From contig MGPE01000005.1 of assembly GCA_001797335.1 (NCBI GenBank), forward strand, positions 124,001-188,000: 64,000 bases of DNA, written 5' to 3'. Origin of the DNA: Deltaproteobacteria bacterium GWA2_38_16 (GTDB lineage Bacteria; Bdellovibrionota; JACOXK01; 2-02-FULL-40-11). The notes beneath the pieces were generated by a model that did not search any database, was not told the origin of the DNA, and saw only the letters and a list, made by a program, of their open reading frames with translations. The position numbers were made by a program, and so were the translations under genes. Numbering within the stretch: position 1 is the first letter of the stretch; each line of letters begins with the position of its first letter. Positions 54,344 through 62,613 of this stretch are shown piece after piece.

Positions 54344-55636
54344 ATGGATATTAAAATTGATGTTAAAGAAACGTCTTTATGTGAGAGAAAAATCAGTGTA
54401 GAAATTCCTGTTTCTCTCATTGAAGAAGAAATGCAGCGGTATTTTTCTTCTCTTTCTCGTGAGGTAAGGCTCAAAGGATTTCGAGAAGGAAAAGCTCCCA
54501 TGGAAATTATTAAAGTGCAATTTCAAGGGGAGGTGTCCCGAAAAACCATTAGTCATTTAATTGAAAAAACGTATGAAAAGGTCCTCATGGATTATAAATT
54601 ATTTCCGGTGACTCAACCTAAAATTAAAGCCGATACTTGGAAGGAGGGAACGCCCTTTCAATATACAGCCATCGTTGAAGTAAAGCCAGAGCTTGAAGTG
54701 AAAGACTATCAAGGAATTCCTCTCCAAAAAGAAAAAATTAAAATCGACCCTAAAAAAATTCAAGATTCTTTAGAAGAATTACGTCAGAGCAAAAGTCAAC
54801 TTAAGCTCATCGCTTCTCCTCGTGCTGCTCAAGAAAAAGATTTTGTTGTCATTGATTTTGAAGGAACCGTAGATGGAAAATCCTTTCCCGGAGGGAGTGC
54901 TAAAAATTTGTTATATGAAATTGGGAGTCATCAATTTGTTCCTGATTTTGAAGAAGGGCTAAAAAACATGAAACCTTCGGAAGAAAAAGAAATTAATGTT
55001 CAATTTCCTTCTGATTTTCATGAAAAGAAATTGGCGGATAAAAAAACACTCTTTAAGGTAAAATTATTAGAAATTAAAGAAAAAGAAACTCCAGCGTTAG
55101 ATGATGCGTTGGCTAAACAATTTGATGGCTGTCAAACGCTTCATGATTTAAAAGAAAAAGTTAAAAAAGATTTAACGACCTATGAAGAGCGTCGCATTCA
55201 AAAATTGGCAGAAGAAAACGCCTTAAAATATGTGGTTGAGAAAAATAAATTTACTCCTCCTTCCTCTATGGTGACCCGCCAGTATGATTTTTTAATGGAT
55301 GATAGTAAAAAAAGGTTGGAACACATGGGGGCACCTAAAGAAAAATTAGAAGAAGAACTTCAAAAATGGGCTCAAAATCTTAAAGAAAAAGCCCAGTTTG
55401 ATGTGTGTGTAGCGCTTTTATTGGAAGCCATTGCGAAGAAAGAAAAATTAGAAATTAATGAAAAAGAGCTAGACGAAGCGCTCGAAAAGCTAGCTAAGCA
55501 GAGTGGCGGGACGTTGACTCAGATTAAGGCCTATTATAAGGATAAGGGGTATTTATCTCAGATCCGATGGCAGCTTTTGCAGGAAAAAACCATTGCGGTA
55601 TTGATTTCTAAGGCCAAAATTAAAGAAATTGATTGA
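54344..55636 (+). CDS. tig: Trigger factor
   Basis: 430 residues. Ribosome-binding N-terminal domain with REVRLKGFREGKAPMEII (the GFRxGKxP signature), a PPIase domain near residues 160-245 (FVVIDFEGTVDGKSFPGGSA) and a helical C-terminal chaperone domain. It is the first chaperone met by nascent chains and is followed by clpP, clpX and lon, the usual order. Confidence 0.95.
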   Translation: MDIKIDVKETSLCERKISVEIPVSLIEEEMQRYFSSLSREVRLKGFREGKAPMEIIKVQFQGEVSRKTISHLIEKTYEKVLMDYKLFPVTQPKIKADTWKEGTPFQYTAIVEVKPELEVKDYQGIPLQKEKIKIDPKKIQDSLEELRQSKSQLKLIASPRAAQEKDFVVIDFEGTVDGKSFPGGSAKNLLYEIGSHQFVPDFEEGLKNMKPSEEKEINVQFPSDFHEKKLADKKTLFKVKLLEIKEKETPALDDALAKQFDGCQTLHDLKEKVKKDLTTYEERRIQKLAEENALKYVVEKNKFTPPSSMVTRQYDFLMDDSKKRLEHMGAPKEKLEEELQKWAQNLKEKAQFDVCVALLLEAIAKKEKLEINEKELDEALEKLAKQSGGTLTQIKAYYKDKGYLSQIRWQLLQEKTIAVLISKAKIKEID

Positions 55637-55661
55637 GCTTCCCCTTCTTTTCACCTATAAT
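55633..55661 (+). promoter_or_regulatory. Promoter of clpP
   Basis: TTGAGC (55633-55638), 17-bp spacer and TATAAT (55656-55661). A normal leader with GGGGG before ATG 55700 follows. Confidence 0.5.
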
Positions 55662-55699
55662 ATCCTTATATTCATGTCTCTAACTCAAGGGGGAATTCC

Positions 55700-56299
55700 A
55701 TGACACTGATACCGATGGTTATTGAACAAACGGGTAGAGGAGAGCGAGCCTATGACATTTATTCTAGGCTTTTAAAGGATCGGATTTTATTTTTGGGTTC
55801 TCAGGTGAATGACGATATTGCCAGCCTTATTATTGCTCAGCTCTTATTTTTGGAAGCCGAAGATCCAGAAAAAGACATTAGTTTTTATATTAATTCTCCA
55901 GGAGGAAGTGTTACAGCCGGAATGGCTATTTACGATACCATGCAATACATTAAGCCAAATGTAGCCACCTATTGTTTAGGGATGGCAGCCAGCATGGGAG
56001 CGCTCCTTTTAGCCGCCGGACATCCTGAGAAACGCTTTATGATGCCACATGCAAGAGTGATGATTCATCAACCGATGGGGGGATTTCAGGGACAGGCCAC
56101 AGATATTGATATTCAAGCCAAAGAAATTTTATTATTAAAGAGAAAACTCAATGAAGTGTTGGTGCGCCATACGGGTCAAAGTCAAGAGACCATTGAAAAA
56201 GATACAGAACGTGATTATTACATGTCGGCTGAGCAAGCCAAAAAGTATGGTTTGGTGGACCATGTTATTGAGCATAGAAAAATGATGAAGGTAAAATAA
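55700..56299 (+). CDS. clpP: ATP-dependent Clp protease proteolytic subunit
   Basis: 199 residues. The catalytic triad is Ser98 (GMAASMGA), His123 (MIHQPMGG) and Asp172 (TERDYYMSA). [18 protein letters not shown] is typical. It forms the double-ring peptidase that works with ClpX, encoded 18 bases downstream. Confidence 0.97.
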   Translation: MTLIPMVIEQTGRGERAYDIYSRLLKDRILFLGSQVNDDIASLIIAQLLFLEAEDPEKDISFYINSPGGSVTAGMAIYDTMQYIKPNVATYCLGMAASMGALLLAAGHPEKRFMMPHARVMIHQPMGGFQGQATDIDIQAKEILLLKRKLNEVLVRHTGQSQETIEKDTERDYYMSAEQAKKYGLVDHVIEHRKMMKVK

Positions 56300-56317
56300 A
56301 CACGTAAAGGAGACTGT

Positions 56318-57634
56318 ATGTCAATACCGGGGGGAAGACGGGGAGATGAATTTGGAAATCTCTACTGCTCTTTTTGCGGAAAAAGTCAAAAAGAAGTTAA
56401 AAAATTGATTGCAGGTCCTACGGTTTATATTTGCGATGAGTGTATTGATTTATGTAACGATATTATTCGAGAAGAGGGAACCAAAGAAGCTACTCAGGTT
56501 TCTGTGACCTCGCTTCCTAAGCCGGCAGAGATCAAAGCCATTCTGGATGAATACGTCATTGGGCAAGAATTGGCTAAAAAGATTTTGTCTGTGGCCGTGT
56601 ATAATCATTATAAAAGAATTCAAAATAAGAAACTCCCTCCGAGTGATGGATCTATAGAACTTCAAAAGAGCAATATTTTACTTTTGGGACCGACTGGAAG
56701 TGGGAAAACCTTGCTGGCACAGACCTTGGCAAAAATTTTAAAAGTCCCTTTTGCTATTGTGGATGCCACAACCCTTACCGAGGCAGGATATGTGGGAGAA
56801 GATGTTGAAAATATCATTCTTTATCTTTTGCAGCATGCAGAATTTGATATTGAAAAAGCATCCCGAGGGATTGTGTATATCGATGAAATCGATAAAATTG
56901 CCCGTAAGGGAGATAATCCTTCTATAACGCGTGATGTGTCTGGAGAAGGAGTCCAGCAGGCCCTCTTAAAACTCATGGAAGGGACCATTGCCAATATTCC
57001 TCCCAAAGGGGGGAGAAAGCATCCTCAGCAAGAATTTTTACAGGTGGATACAACCAATATTTTATTTATCTGTGGAGGAGCCTTTGTTGGATTAGACAGT
57101 ATTATTGATCGACGGGTTGAAAATCGATCTATGGGAATTGGCGCTCACATTAAAGTAAAATCACAAAAATCTCTTTCAGAAAGCCTTCTCAAAGTTCAAC
57201 CTGAGGATCTTTTAAGATTTGGGATGATTCCAGAGTTTGTAGGACGTCTTCCCATTATTGCAACCCTTCATGAGTTGAGCCATCAAGCACTGATTGATAT
57301 TTTAGTAAAACCAAAAAATGCGTTGAGTAAGCAATATATGAAGTTATTTGAAATGGAAAATGTAAAACTTAAATTTACAGAAAGCGCTTTAACGGCTACA
57401 GCCGAAGAAGCGCGGAAACGGAAAACGGGAGCCAGAGGGCTAAGGGCTATTTTAGAACAAGCCATGATTGATGTGATGTATGAGCTTCCCTCTCTTAAAA
57501 ATGTGAGAGAATGTATTATCAATGAAGATGTTATTGTCAAAGGGGCAAAACCTGTATATATTTATGGATCTGAAAAAAAGGAGATAAAACTTTCAACGAA
57601 AGAAGAAGATGATACAGAAGTAGAAAGTGCATAA
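56318..57634 (+). CDS. clpX: ATP-dependent Clp protease ATPase subunit ClpX
   Basis: 438 residues. N-terminal zinc-binding domain (Cys17, Cys20, Cys39, Cys42), Walker [17 protein letters not shown], Walker [11 protein letters not shown], pore loop region GYVGEDVEN and sensor-2 [16 protein letters not shown] site. It unfolds substrates for ClpP. Confidence 0.97.
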   Translation: MSIPGGRRGDEFGNLYCSFCGKSQKEVKKLIAGPTVYICDECIDLCNDIIREEGTKEATQVSVTSLPKPAEIKAILDEYVIGQELAKKILSVAVYNHYKRIQNKKLPPSDGSIELQKSNILLLGPTGSGKTLLAQTLAKILKVPFAIVDATTLTEAGYVGEDVENIILYLLQHAEFDIEKASRGIVYIDEIDKIARKGDNPSITRDVSGEGVQQALLKLMEGTIANIPPKGGRKHPQQEFLQVDTTNILFICGGAFVGLDSIIDRRVENRSMGIGAHIKVKSQKSLSESLLKVQPEDLLRFGMIPEFVGRLPIIATLHELSHQALIDILVKPKNALSKQYMKLFEMENVKLKFTESALTATAEEARKRKTGARGLRAILEQAMIDVMYELPSLKNVRECIINEDVIVKGAKPVYIYGSEKKEIKLSTKEEDDTEVESA

Positions 57635-57649
57635 AAAATAGAAAGCCTC

Positions 57650-60103
57650 ATGACAGATAAAATAGATAAAAAAACACTCATTGTTCCTCTGCTTCCTCTC
57701 AGAGATATTATTGTTTTTCCTCACATGGTTGTTCCACTCTTTGTGGGAAGAGAAAAATCCATTCAAGCTCTTGAAAATGCTTTGGCTCAGAAAAAAGATA
57801 TTCTTTTAGTAGCGCAAAGAAAGGCTAAAACCAATGATCCTACCGAAGAAGAAATTTATAAAGTAGGAACCGCGGGGGCCATTATACAGCTCTTAAGACT
57901 TCCCGATGGGACTGTGAAAGTACTCATTGAAGGAAGACAGCGGGTGAGAATTCTTCGATATGTAGCACGAGATAAATTTTATGAAGTAGAAGTGGAAGAA
58001 ATTCATGAGCGCGAAGAAAAAGGTCCTCAAGTGGAAGCCTTAATCCGAAGTGTAAAAGAAACCTTTGAAAGCTATGTAAAGCTCAATAAAAGAATTCCTC
58101 CTGAAATGCTCATGACCATTGCTGCTATTGAAGGGGCTTCCAAACTGGCCGATACGGTGGTTTCTCATTTAAATCTTAAAATTGAAGAAAAACAAAATAT
58201 CTTAGAAGTTGAAAATCCAAAAGAACGTTTAGAAAAATTATTGTCTTTAATTGAAGGTGAAATTGAGATTCTCCAAATTGAAAAGAAAATTAAAACCCGA
58301 GTTAAAAAGCAAATGGAGAAGTCTCAGAAGGAATATTATCTCAATGAGCAAATGCATGCGATCCAAAAGGAATTGGGTGAACGAGATGAGTTTAAAGCGG
58401 AGATCGCAGAAATTGAAAAGGCCTTAAAAGAAAAGAAACTTTCTGAAGAAGCCAGTAAAAAAGTTAAAAAAGAACTCCGAAAATTAAAAATGATGTCCCC
58501 CATGTCGGCAGAAGCAACGGTGGTGAGAAACTATATCGATTGGATTATTACCCTTCCCTGGGGATTTTACACTAAAGACAAAGATGATTTAAAAGCAGCA
58601 CATCAAATTTTAGAAGAAGATCATTATGGGTTAAAGAAAATTAAAAATAGAATTTTAGAACATCTGGCCGTTCAATCTTTAGCCAATAAAGTCCAAGGAC
58701 CGCTTTTATGTTTGGTGGGGCCACCAGGAGTTGGAAAAACGTCTTTAGCCCGTTCTATTGCTCGGGCTCTAGGGCGAAAATTTGTCAGGGCTTCTTTGGG
58801 GGGAGTTCGAGATGAAGCCGAAATTCGAGGGCACCGGCGCACCTATATTGGAGCACTCCCTGGAAAGATTATACAATCGATGAAAAAAGCAGGGTCTCAA
58901 AATCCTGTATTTTTGTTAGATGAAATTGATAAAATGGCCATGGATTTTAGGGGAGATCCTGCCGCAGCGCTCTTAGAAGTATTAGACCCAGAACAAAATG
59001 TTGCATTTAATGATCATTATTTAGAAATAGACTATGATTTATCTAAAATACTCTTCATTGCGACAGCCAATTCTATTCACAATATTCCTCGGCCTCTTTT
59101 AGATAGGATGGAAATGATTTTTGTGGCCGGTTATACTGATGAAGAAAAACTGCATATTGCGCAAAAATTTTTAGTGCCAAAACAAAAAGAACTCAATGGT
59201 CTCAAAGAATATTCTATTAAGTTTTATGAAAAAGCAGTGCTTACCATTATTCATAAATACACTAAAGAAGCAGGAGTCAGAAATTTAGAAAGAGAAATTG
59301 CCAATATTTATCGAAAAATGGCTAAAAAGATTGTTGAAAAAGGAAAAAATAAAAAGGTGATGTTATCTGTTACTTCTAAAACGGTAGAAGAGCTTTTAGG
59401 GACAGAGCGGTATCATTCTACTCAAACTGAAAATAAAGATGAGGTGGGGTTAACCAATGGATTGGCGTGGACAGAGATGGGGGGAGAACTTTTAGCGGTA
59501 GAGTGTACGATTATGCCTGGAAAGGGAGCTGTCACTATTACTGGCCAATTGGGAGAGGTAATGCAAGAGTCTGCCCGGGCGGCTTTGAGTTATGTGCGAA
59601 GTCGAGGGGAATCTTTAGGATTATCCCCTGATTTTAATCAAAAAGTAGATCTTCATCTTCATGTTCCTGAAGGGGCTATTCCTAAGGATGGTCCTTCGGC
59701 AGGGATTACTATGGCGACCTGCCTTGTGTCTGCGCTTCTTCGCGTGCCGGTTCGAAAAGAAGTAGCTATGACGGGAGAAATTACACTTCGGGGAAGGGTG
59801 CTTCCCATTGGCGGGCTTAAGGAAAAATTATTAGCAGCTTATCGAGCGGGGATTAAAACCGTATTAGTTCCCAAAGAAAATGAACGGGATTTAAAAGATG
59901 TGCCCAAAAAGGTTTTAAGTTCTCTTAAAATTGTTTTAGTGTCTCATATGGATGAAGTGTTGAAGAAAGCGCTTTTAGTTAAAAATCCAGAACATATTTT
60001 CCAAGGCCCTGGTAATAAAAGTAAAAAAGAATTAAAATCTTCTTTTTATTTTAGGAAAAAGCCTACCTATATGACCCGTGCGCCACTCGTAGGAACTGCC
60101 TAG
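57650..60103 (+). CDS. lon: Lon protease
   Basis: 817 residues: N-terminal substrate domain ([20 protein letters not shown]), AAA+ domain with [18 protein letters not shown] and FLLDEIDKM, and a C-terminal serine protease with [12 protein letters not shown] (catalytic Ser) and the Lys in [14 protein letters not shown]. It degrades misfolded and regulatory proteins. Its stop directly abuts the convergent panD stop. Confidence 0.97.
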   Translation: MTDKIDKKTLIVPLLPLRDIIVFPHMVVPLFVGREKSIQALENALAQKKDILLVAQRKAKTNDPTEEEIYKVGTAGAIIQLLRLPDGTVKVLIEGRQRVRILRYVARDKFYEVEVEEIHEREEKGPQVEALIRSVKETFESYVKLNKRIPPEMLMTIAAIEGASKLADTVVSHLNLKIEEKQNILEVENPKERLEKLLSLIEGEIEILQIEKKIKTRVKKQMEKSQKEYYLNEQMHAIQKELGERDEFKAEIAEIEKALKEKKLSEEASKKVKKELRKLKMMSPMSAEATVVRNYIDWIITLPWGFYTKDKDDLKAAHQILEEDHYGLKKIKNRILEHLAVQSLANKVQGPLLCLVGPPGVGKTSLARSIARALGRKFVRASLGGVRDEAEIRGHRRTYIGALPGKIIQSMKKAGSQNPVFLLDEIDKMAMDFRGDPAAALLEVLDPEQNVAFNDHYLEIDYDLSKILFIATANSIHNIPRPLLDRMEMIFVAGYTDEEKLHIAQKFLVPKQKELNGLKEYSIKFYEKAVLTIIHKYTKEAGVRNLEREIANIYRKMAKKIVEKGKNKKVMLSVTSKTVEELLGTERYHSTQTENKDEVGLTNGLAWTEMGGELLAVECTIMPGKGAVTITGQLGEVMQESARAALSYVRSRGESLGLSPDFNQKVDLHLHVPEGAIPKDGPSAGITMATCLVSALLRVPVRKEVAMTGEITLRGRVLPIGGLKEKLLAAYRAGIKTVLVPKENERDLKDVPKKVLSSLKIVLVSHMDEVLKKALLVKNPEHIFQGPGNKSKKELKSSFYFRKKPTYMTRAPLVGTA

Positions 60104-60128
60104 TCATTCTGAGCGAAGCGAAGAATCT
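60104..60128. repeat. Intergenic repeat forming the panD 3' end
   Basis: TCATTCTGAGCGAAGCGAAG followed by AATCT is a widespread intergenic repeat unit. Read on the minus strand it encodes the last seven residues (DSSLRSE) and the TGA stop of panD. Confidence 0.6.
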
Positions 60129-60472
60129 AATATCTTATTTTCTTTATTTACTTTGATGACTTTTGGAGTAAATGCCTTATATTCTTCCAAAGTTAAATCT
60201 GAAAAACTTGCTATAATGACAATATCTCCCGGGCTGGCTTTTCGTGCAGCTGCACCATTAATACAGAGAGTGCCACTTAAGGGCGCAGCAGGAATAGCAT
60301 ACGTAGAAAATCGTTCACCATTGGTGACGTTATAAATTTCAATCCGCTCAAAAGGGACAATATCGGCCATTTCCATAAGATGGCTATCAATGGAAGCAGA
60401 TCCTTCATAATTTAAATTACTATCGGTTACAGTCATGCGATGAATCTTAGATTTTAAAATTTGTCGGTACAT
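60104..60472 (-). CDS. panD: Aspartate 1-decarboxylase
   Basis: 122 residues. A pyruvoyl enzyme that makes beta-alanine for pantothenate. Self-cleavage site Gly24-Ser25 in NYEGSASID, plus KSKIHRMTVTDSNLNY and INGAAARKASPGDIVII. The C-terminal DSSLRSE comes from an intergenic repeat. It stands convergent to lon with no spacer. Confidence 0.96.
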   Translation of the reverse strand: MYRQILKSKIHRMTVTDSNLNYEGSASIDSHLMEMADIVPFERIEIYNVTNGERFSTYAIPAAPLSGTLCINGAAARKASPGDIVIIASFSDLTLEEYKAFTPKVIKVNKENKILDSSLRSE

Positions 60473-60504
60473 GAAAAAGAGCTATACCACTCTGTAAAAT
60501 TCTT

Positions 60505-60534
60505 GACAAGAGGAGCCAAAGTCGTGTTAGCTCA
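60505..60534 (+). promoter_or_regulatory. Putative promoter of the HU/IHF-like gene
   Basis: TTGACA (60505-60510), an 18-bp spacer and TTAGCT (60529-60534); the -10 is poor. AAGGAG precedes ATG 60559. Confidence 0.35.
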
Positions 60535-60558
60535 AAAAGATCTCAAGGAGAAATTTGA

Positions 60559-60894
60559 ATGAATAAAGCAGATATTGTGATGAAATTGGCAGAAGGTACT
60601 GATTTTAGTAAGGCTCAAGCACAAAAAATGCTGGATAGCTTAAATCAAATTGTTACCAATAGCTTAAAGCGAGGGGAAAAAGTGGTTCTTCCTGGTTTTG
60701 GGACTTTTTTAGTGAGTCAACGTGTCAGTCGGAAAGGAAGAAATCCTCATACCGGAGAAGCCATTCTTCTTAAAGCATCTAAGACACCTCGTTTTCGCGC
60801 TGGGAAAAACTTTAAAAATCTTTTAAATAATCAAAACTATACAATTTTTAGAGAAGACAAGGCCGCAGTGAGCGAAAAATCGAGGCGTACTTAA
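60559..60894 (+). CDS. HU/IHF-family DNA-binding protein with repeat-derived tail
   Basis: 111 residues. The first 90 match HU: MNKADIVMKLAEGTDFSKAQ, PGFGTFLVSQRVSRKGRNP and TGEAILLKASKTPRFRAGK. The last 20 residues (YTIFREDKAAVSEKSRRT) are extra and are encoded by a dispersed palindrome that starts near 60848. The fold should be intact. It bends and compacts DNA. Confidence 0.92.
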   Translation: MNKADIVMKLAEGTDFSKAQAQKMLDSLNQIVTNSLKRGEKVVLPGFGTFLVSQRVSRKGRNPHTGEAILLKASKTPRFRAGKNFKNLLNNQNYTIFREDKAAVSEKSRRT

Positions 60895-60943
60895 TGTACG
60901 TTGAGATTTTGAGCGAGCGAGAACGCCGTATTCTCTAAAAAGG
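60846..60943. repeat. Large imperfect palindrome at the HU 3' end
   Basis: The sequence from about 60846 (TTTAGAGAAGAC) to 60943 (ATTCTCTAAAAAG) is an imperfect inverted repeat with arms AAAATCGAGGCGTAC and GTACGTTGAGATTTT around TTAATG. Similar elements with a GTAC-AT-GTAC centre are scattered in deltaproteobacterial genomes. The left arm encodes the HU tail. Confidence 0.6.
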
Positions 60944-60955
60944 GGATGGTTTTAT

Positions 60956-61031
60956 AGGCGGATAGCTCAGTTGGTAGAGCATCGCCCTTACAAGGCGAGG
61001 GTCGCAGGTTCGAGCCCTGTTCCGCCTACCA
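60956..61031 (+). tRNA. tRNA-Val (anticodon UAC)
   Basis: A full cloverleaf: acceptor AGGCGGA/TCCGCCT, D arm GCTC..GAGC, anticodon stem TCGCC/GGCGA with loop CTTACAA (anticodon TAC in DNA), and T arm GCAGGTTCGAGCCCTGT. The 3' CCA is encoded. Confidence 0.97.
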
Positions 61032-61157
61032 ACTTCAGATACGATTTGCTCTACATCGTCAGACTCCTTCTTCCTCCCGCAGCGTACATGGAGTACGCCT
61101 TGGTCGGGCGTCGTCGTCTTCCTTGTATAGCTTGCGTCTCTTTGTTGGTTTGTGTTT

Positions 61158-61176
61158 GAGCCCTGTTCCGCCTGCC
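61158..61176 (+). repeat. Second copy of the tRNA-Val 3' end
   Basis: GAGCCCTGTTCCGCCT (61158-61173) repeats 61012-61027 of tRNA-Val exactly, then G instead of A, then CC. The 130 bp between the copies hold another GTAC-centred palindrome (GCGTACATGGAGTACGCC). Resembles an attR-like scar or a palindrome-mediated partial duplication. Confidence 0.6.
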
Positions 61177-61183
61177 TCTAACT

Positions 61184-62080
61184 TTACTTTCTAACTTCTT
61201 TTAATCCTTCGGAGATAAGTATGCGGGTCATTTCAGATAGTTTGTCTATAACGGAAACTCTACCTTTTTGCATTTCATAAACGAGGGTTTTAAATGCAGG
61301 AGAATTTGTGTCTATTCTTATTGTTTCATTTAAGTCTGCCAGAGCGAGGCGATATCGTAAATAGTGGGTGATCGTAGTAGGAGTCACATGATCCGTGCGC
61401 ATTAAAATATCTTCAACTAATCCTCTTGCTATATCGTTAGAGAACCATGTGAGATTTATTTGTTTTTCTCTAAAAATATGCCCAAATTTCTCAATGGCTC
61501 TTTGAAGAGAAGCCGGGACTTCGTCAGGTACTACTTCTAGCTGAAATAACTCTGTGGGTTCGACTGTTTGTACATCTAGACGGTTTCTTACAATAATGAC
61601 TCTCGCCCCATCTTTAAGGACATAGGATTCATTAGGTTTTTTTTCTAATGTTCTTGCCAGAGGGCCATCCGAATGAGTATAAAAATGTTCAATAGCTTGA
61701 TATAAAATAGAAGAAACCGCTGTGTTGCTTTCCCAAGCAGAAATGGATTCTTTTAAATTAAATGTTACTCGAAATATTTTCTGACCTGCCCTGCCACTGT
61801 TTCTAACTTCACATAAAATAGAATTATTTTCATCAGCTATGAGGATATCTGTACCATCTGGTTTTTCAGTAATTTGGATGGCCGATCGTAAGGATGTGCC
61901 ATGATTAACGGCAGTAGCTCCAACTCCCCAGGTTTTAAAGGCGCTTAAAGAGTGAAAAAATACTCCCTGAATGGATGTATTATCTGGTGTCCAATCTAAT
62001 ACTATTGAGGCTGGAATGGCCTGTGTCCAAGCAGTGGTGGTGATAAGTAGGATCAGAGAACTTAAAATAATTTTTCTCAT
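61184..62080 (-). CDS. Exported protein of unknown function
   Basis: 298 residues from ATG 62080 with signal peptide RKIILSSLILLITTTAWT-QAIPA. Mature part includes FFHSLSAFKTWGVGATAVNH and a helical C-terminus (ITHYLRYRLALADLNETI, KLSEMTRILISEGLKEVRK). Upstream in-frame codons reach the TTGACA of its own promoter (62119-62114; TAAGAA 17 bases on, then ten bases to ATG). No family recognised. Confidence 0.68.
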   Translation of the reverse strand: MRKIILSSLILLITTTAWTQAIPASIVLDWTPDNTSIQGVFFHSLSAFKTWGVGATAVNHGTSLRSAIQITEKPDGTDILIADENNSILCEVRNSGRAGQKIFRVTFNLKESISAWESNTAVSSILYQAIEHFYTHSDGPLARTLEKKPNESYVLKDGARVIIVRNRLDVQTVEPTELFQLEVVPDEVPASLQRAIEKFGHIFREKQINLTWFSNDIARGLVEDILMRTDHVTPTTITHYLRYRLALADLNETIRIDTNSPAFKTLVYEMQKGRVSVIDKLSEMTRILISEGLKEVRK

Positions 62081-62196
62081 AAAGTGTTCTTTCTTAACAA
62101 GGATACTGGGCTCTGTCAATCGGGGGGGCTTATAAAAATATATTGAAGCCTCTTTAAATTCTGTGTATCAATAACTTTTTAGGCATGTGACTATAG

Positions 62197-62275
62197 GTAT
62201 GATTTTTTGTGGGACCGTAGTTCAGCTGGCCAAAGGTCACAAGCGTGTGACCATTCAAATCTGTAATAACCAGCT
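62197..62275 (+). pseudogene. Broken partial copy of tRNA-Asp (5' part and promoter)
   Basis: GGGACCGTAGTTCAGCTGG (62211-62229) is identical to the first 19 bases of tRNA-Asp at 62330, and the upstream TAGGTATGATTTTTTGT corresponds to TAGGTATAAGTTTTTT there. After base 19 the tRNA sequence is lost; a hairpin (GGTCACA..TGTGACC) follows, and no matching acceptor 3' strand is found. Confidence 0.65.
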
Positions 62276-62329
62276 GGAAACGAAGTTTGTAGATATTTGG
62301 AAATTTAGTAAGTTAGGTATAAGTTTTTT

Positions 62330-62406
62330 GGGACCGTAGTTCAGCTGGTTAGAACGCCTGCCTGTCACGCAGGAGGTCGCGAGTTCGAGTCTCGTCGGTC
62401 CCGCCA
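62330..62406 (+). tRNA. tRNA-Asp (anticodon GUC)
   Basis: Acceptor GGGACCG/CGGTCCC, anticodon stem CCTGC/GCAGG with loop CTGTCAC (anticodon GTC in DNA), T arm GCGAGTTCGAGTCTCGT, discriminator G and encoded CCA. Confidence 0.97.
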
Positions 62407-62421
62407 GATAATTTCATTCAA

Positions 62422-62456
62422 AAAAAACGAGCTCTAGATTTCAGAGCTCGTTTTTT
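62422..62456 (+). terminator. Rho-independent terminator after tRNA-Asp
   Basis: CGAGCTCT (62428-62435) pairs with AGAGCTCG (62443-62450), extended by an A-run and a run of six T (62451-62456). Confidence 0.88.
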
Positions 62457-62550
62457 CGTGGTCAGACTTGTATACTTCGAATGTAAATGAGGTTTCGACT
62501 TTTCTTTTTTAATACGGCCCTACTCTACGCGCTTTTTGTTTACAGGGAAT

Positions 62551-62589
62551 ATGATTTGTGTCATATTTTCAGCACATGATTTATGTCAT
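62551..62589 (+). promoter_or_regulatory. Two FNR/CRP-type boxes upstream of nirK
   Basis: ATGATTTGTGTCAT (62551-62564) and ATGATTTATGTCAT (62576-62589) are near-identical 14-bp imperfect palindromes of the ATGAY-N4-RTCAT kind, with centres 25 bp apart. They resemble TTGAT-N4-ATCAA sites of FNR, DNR and NnrR, which control denitrification genes. Confidence 0.6.
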
Positions 62590-62613
62590 TTTTCTGCCAT
62601 CAAGGAGGAAATA

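Noticed and set aside
62211-62275. A second functional tRNA-Asp gene
   Set aside because: Only the first 19 bases match; no anticodon arm for Asp, no T arm and no acceptor 3' strand are present.
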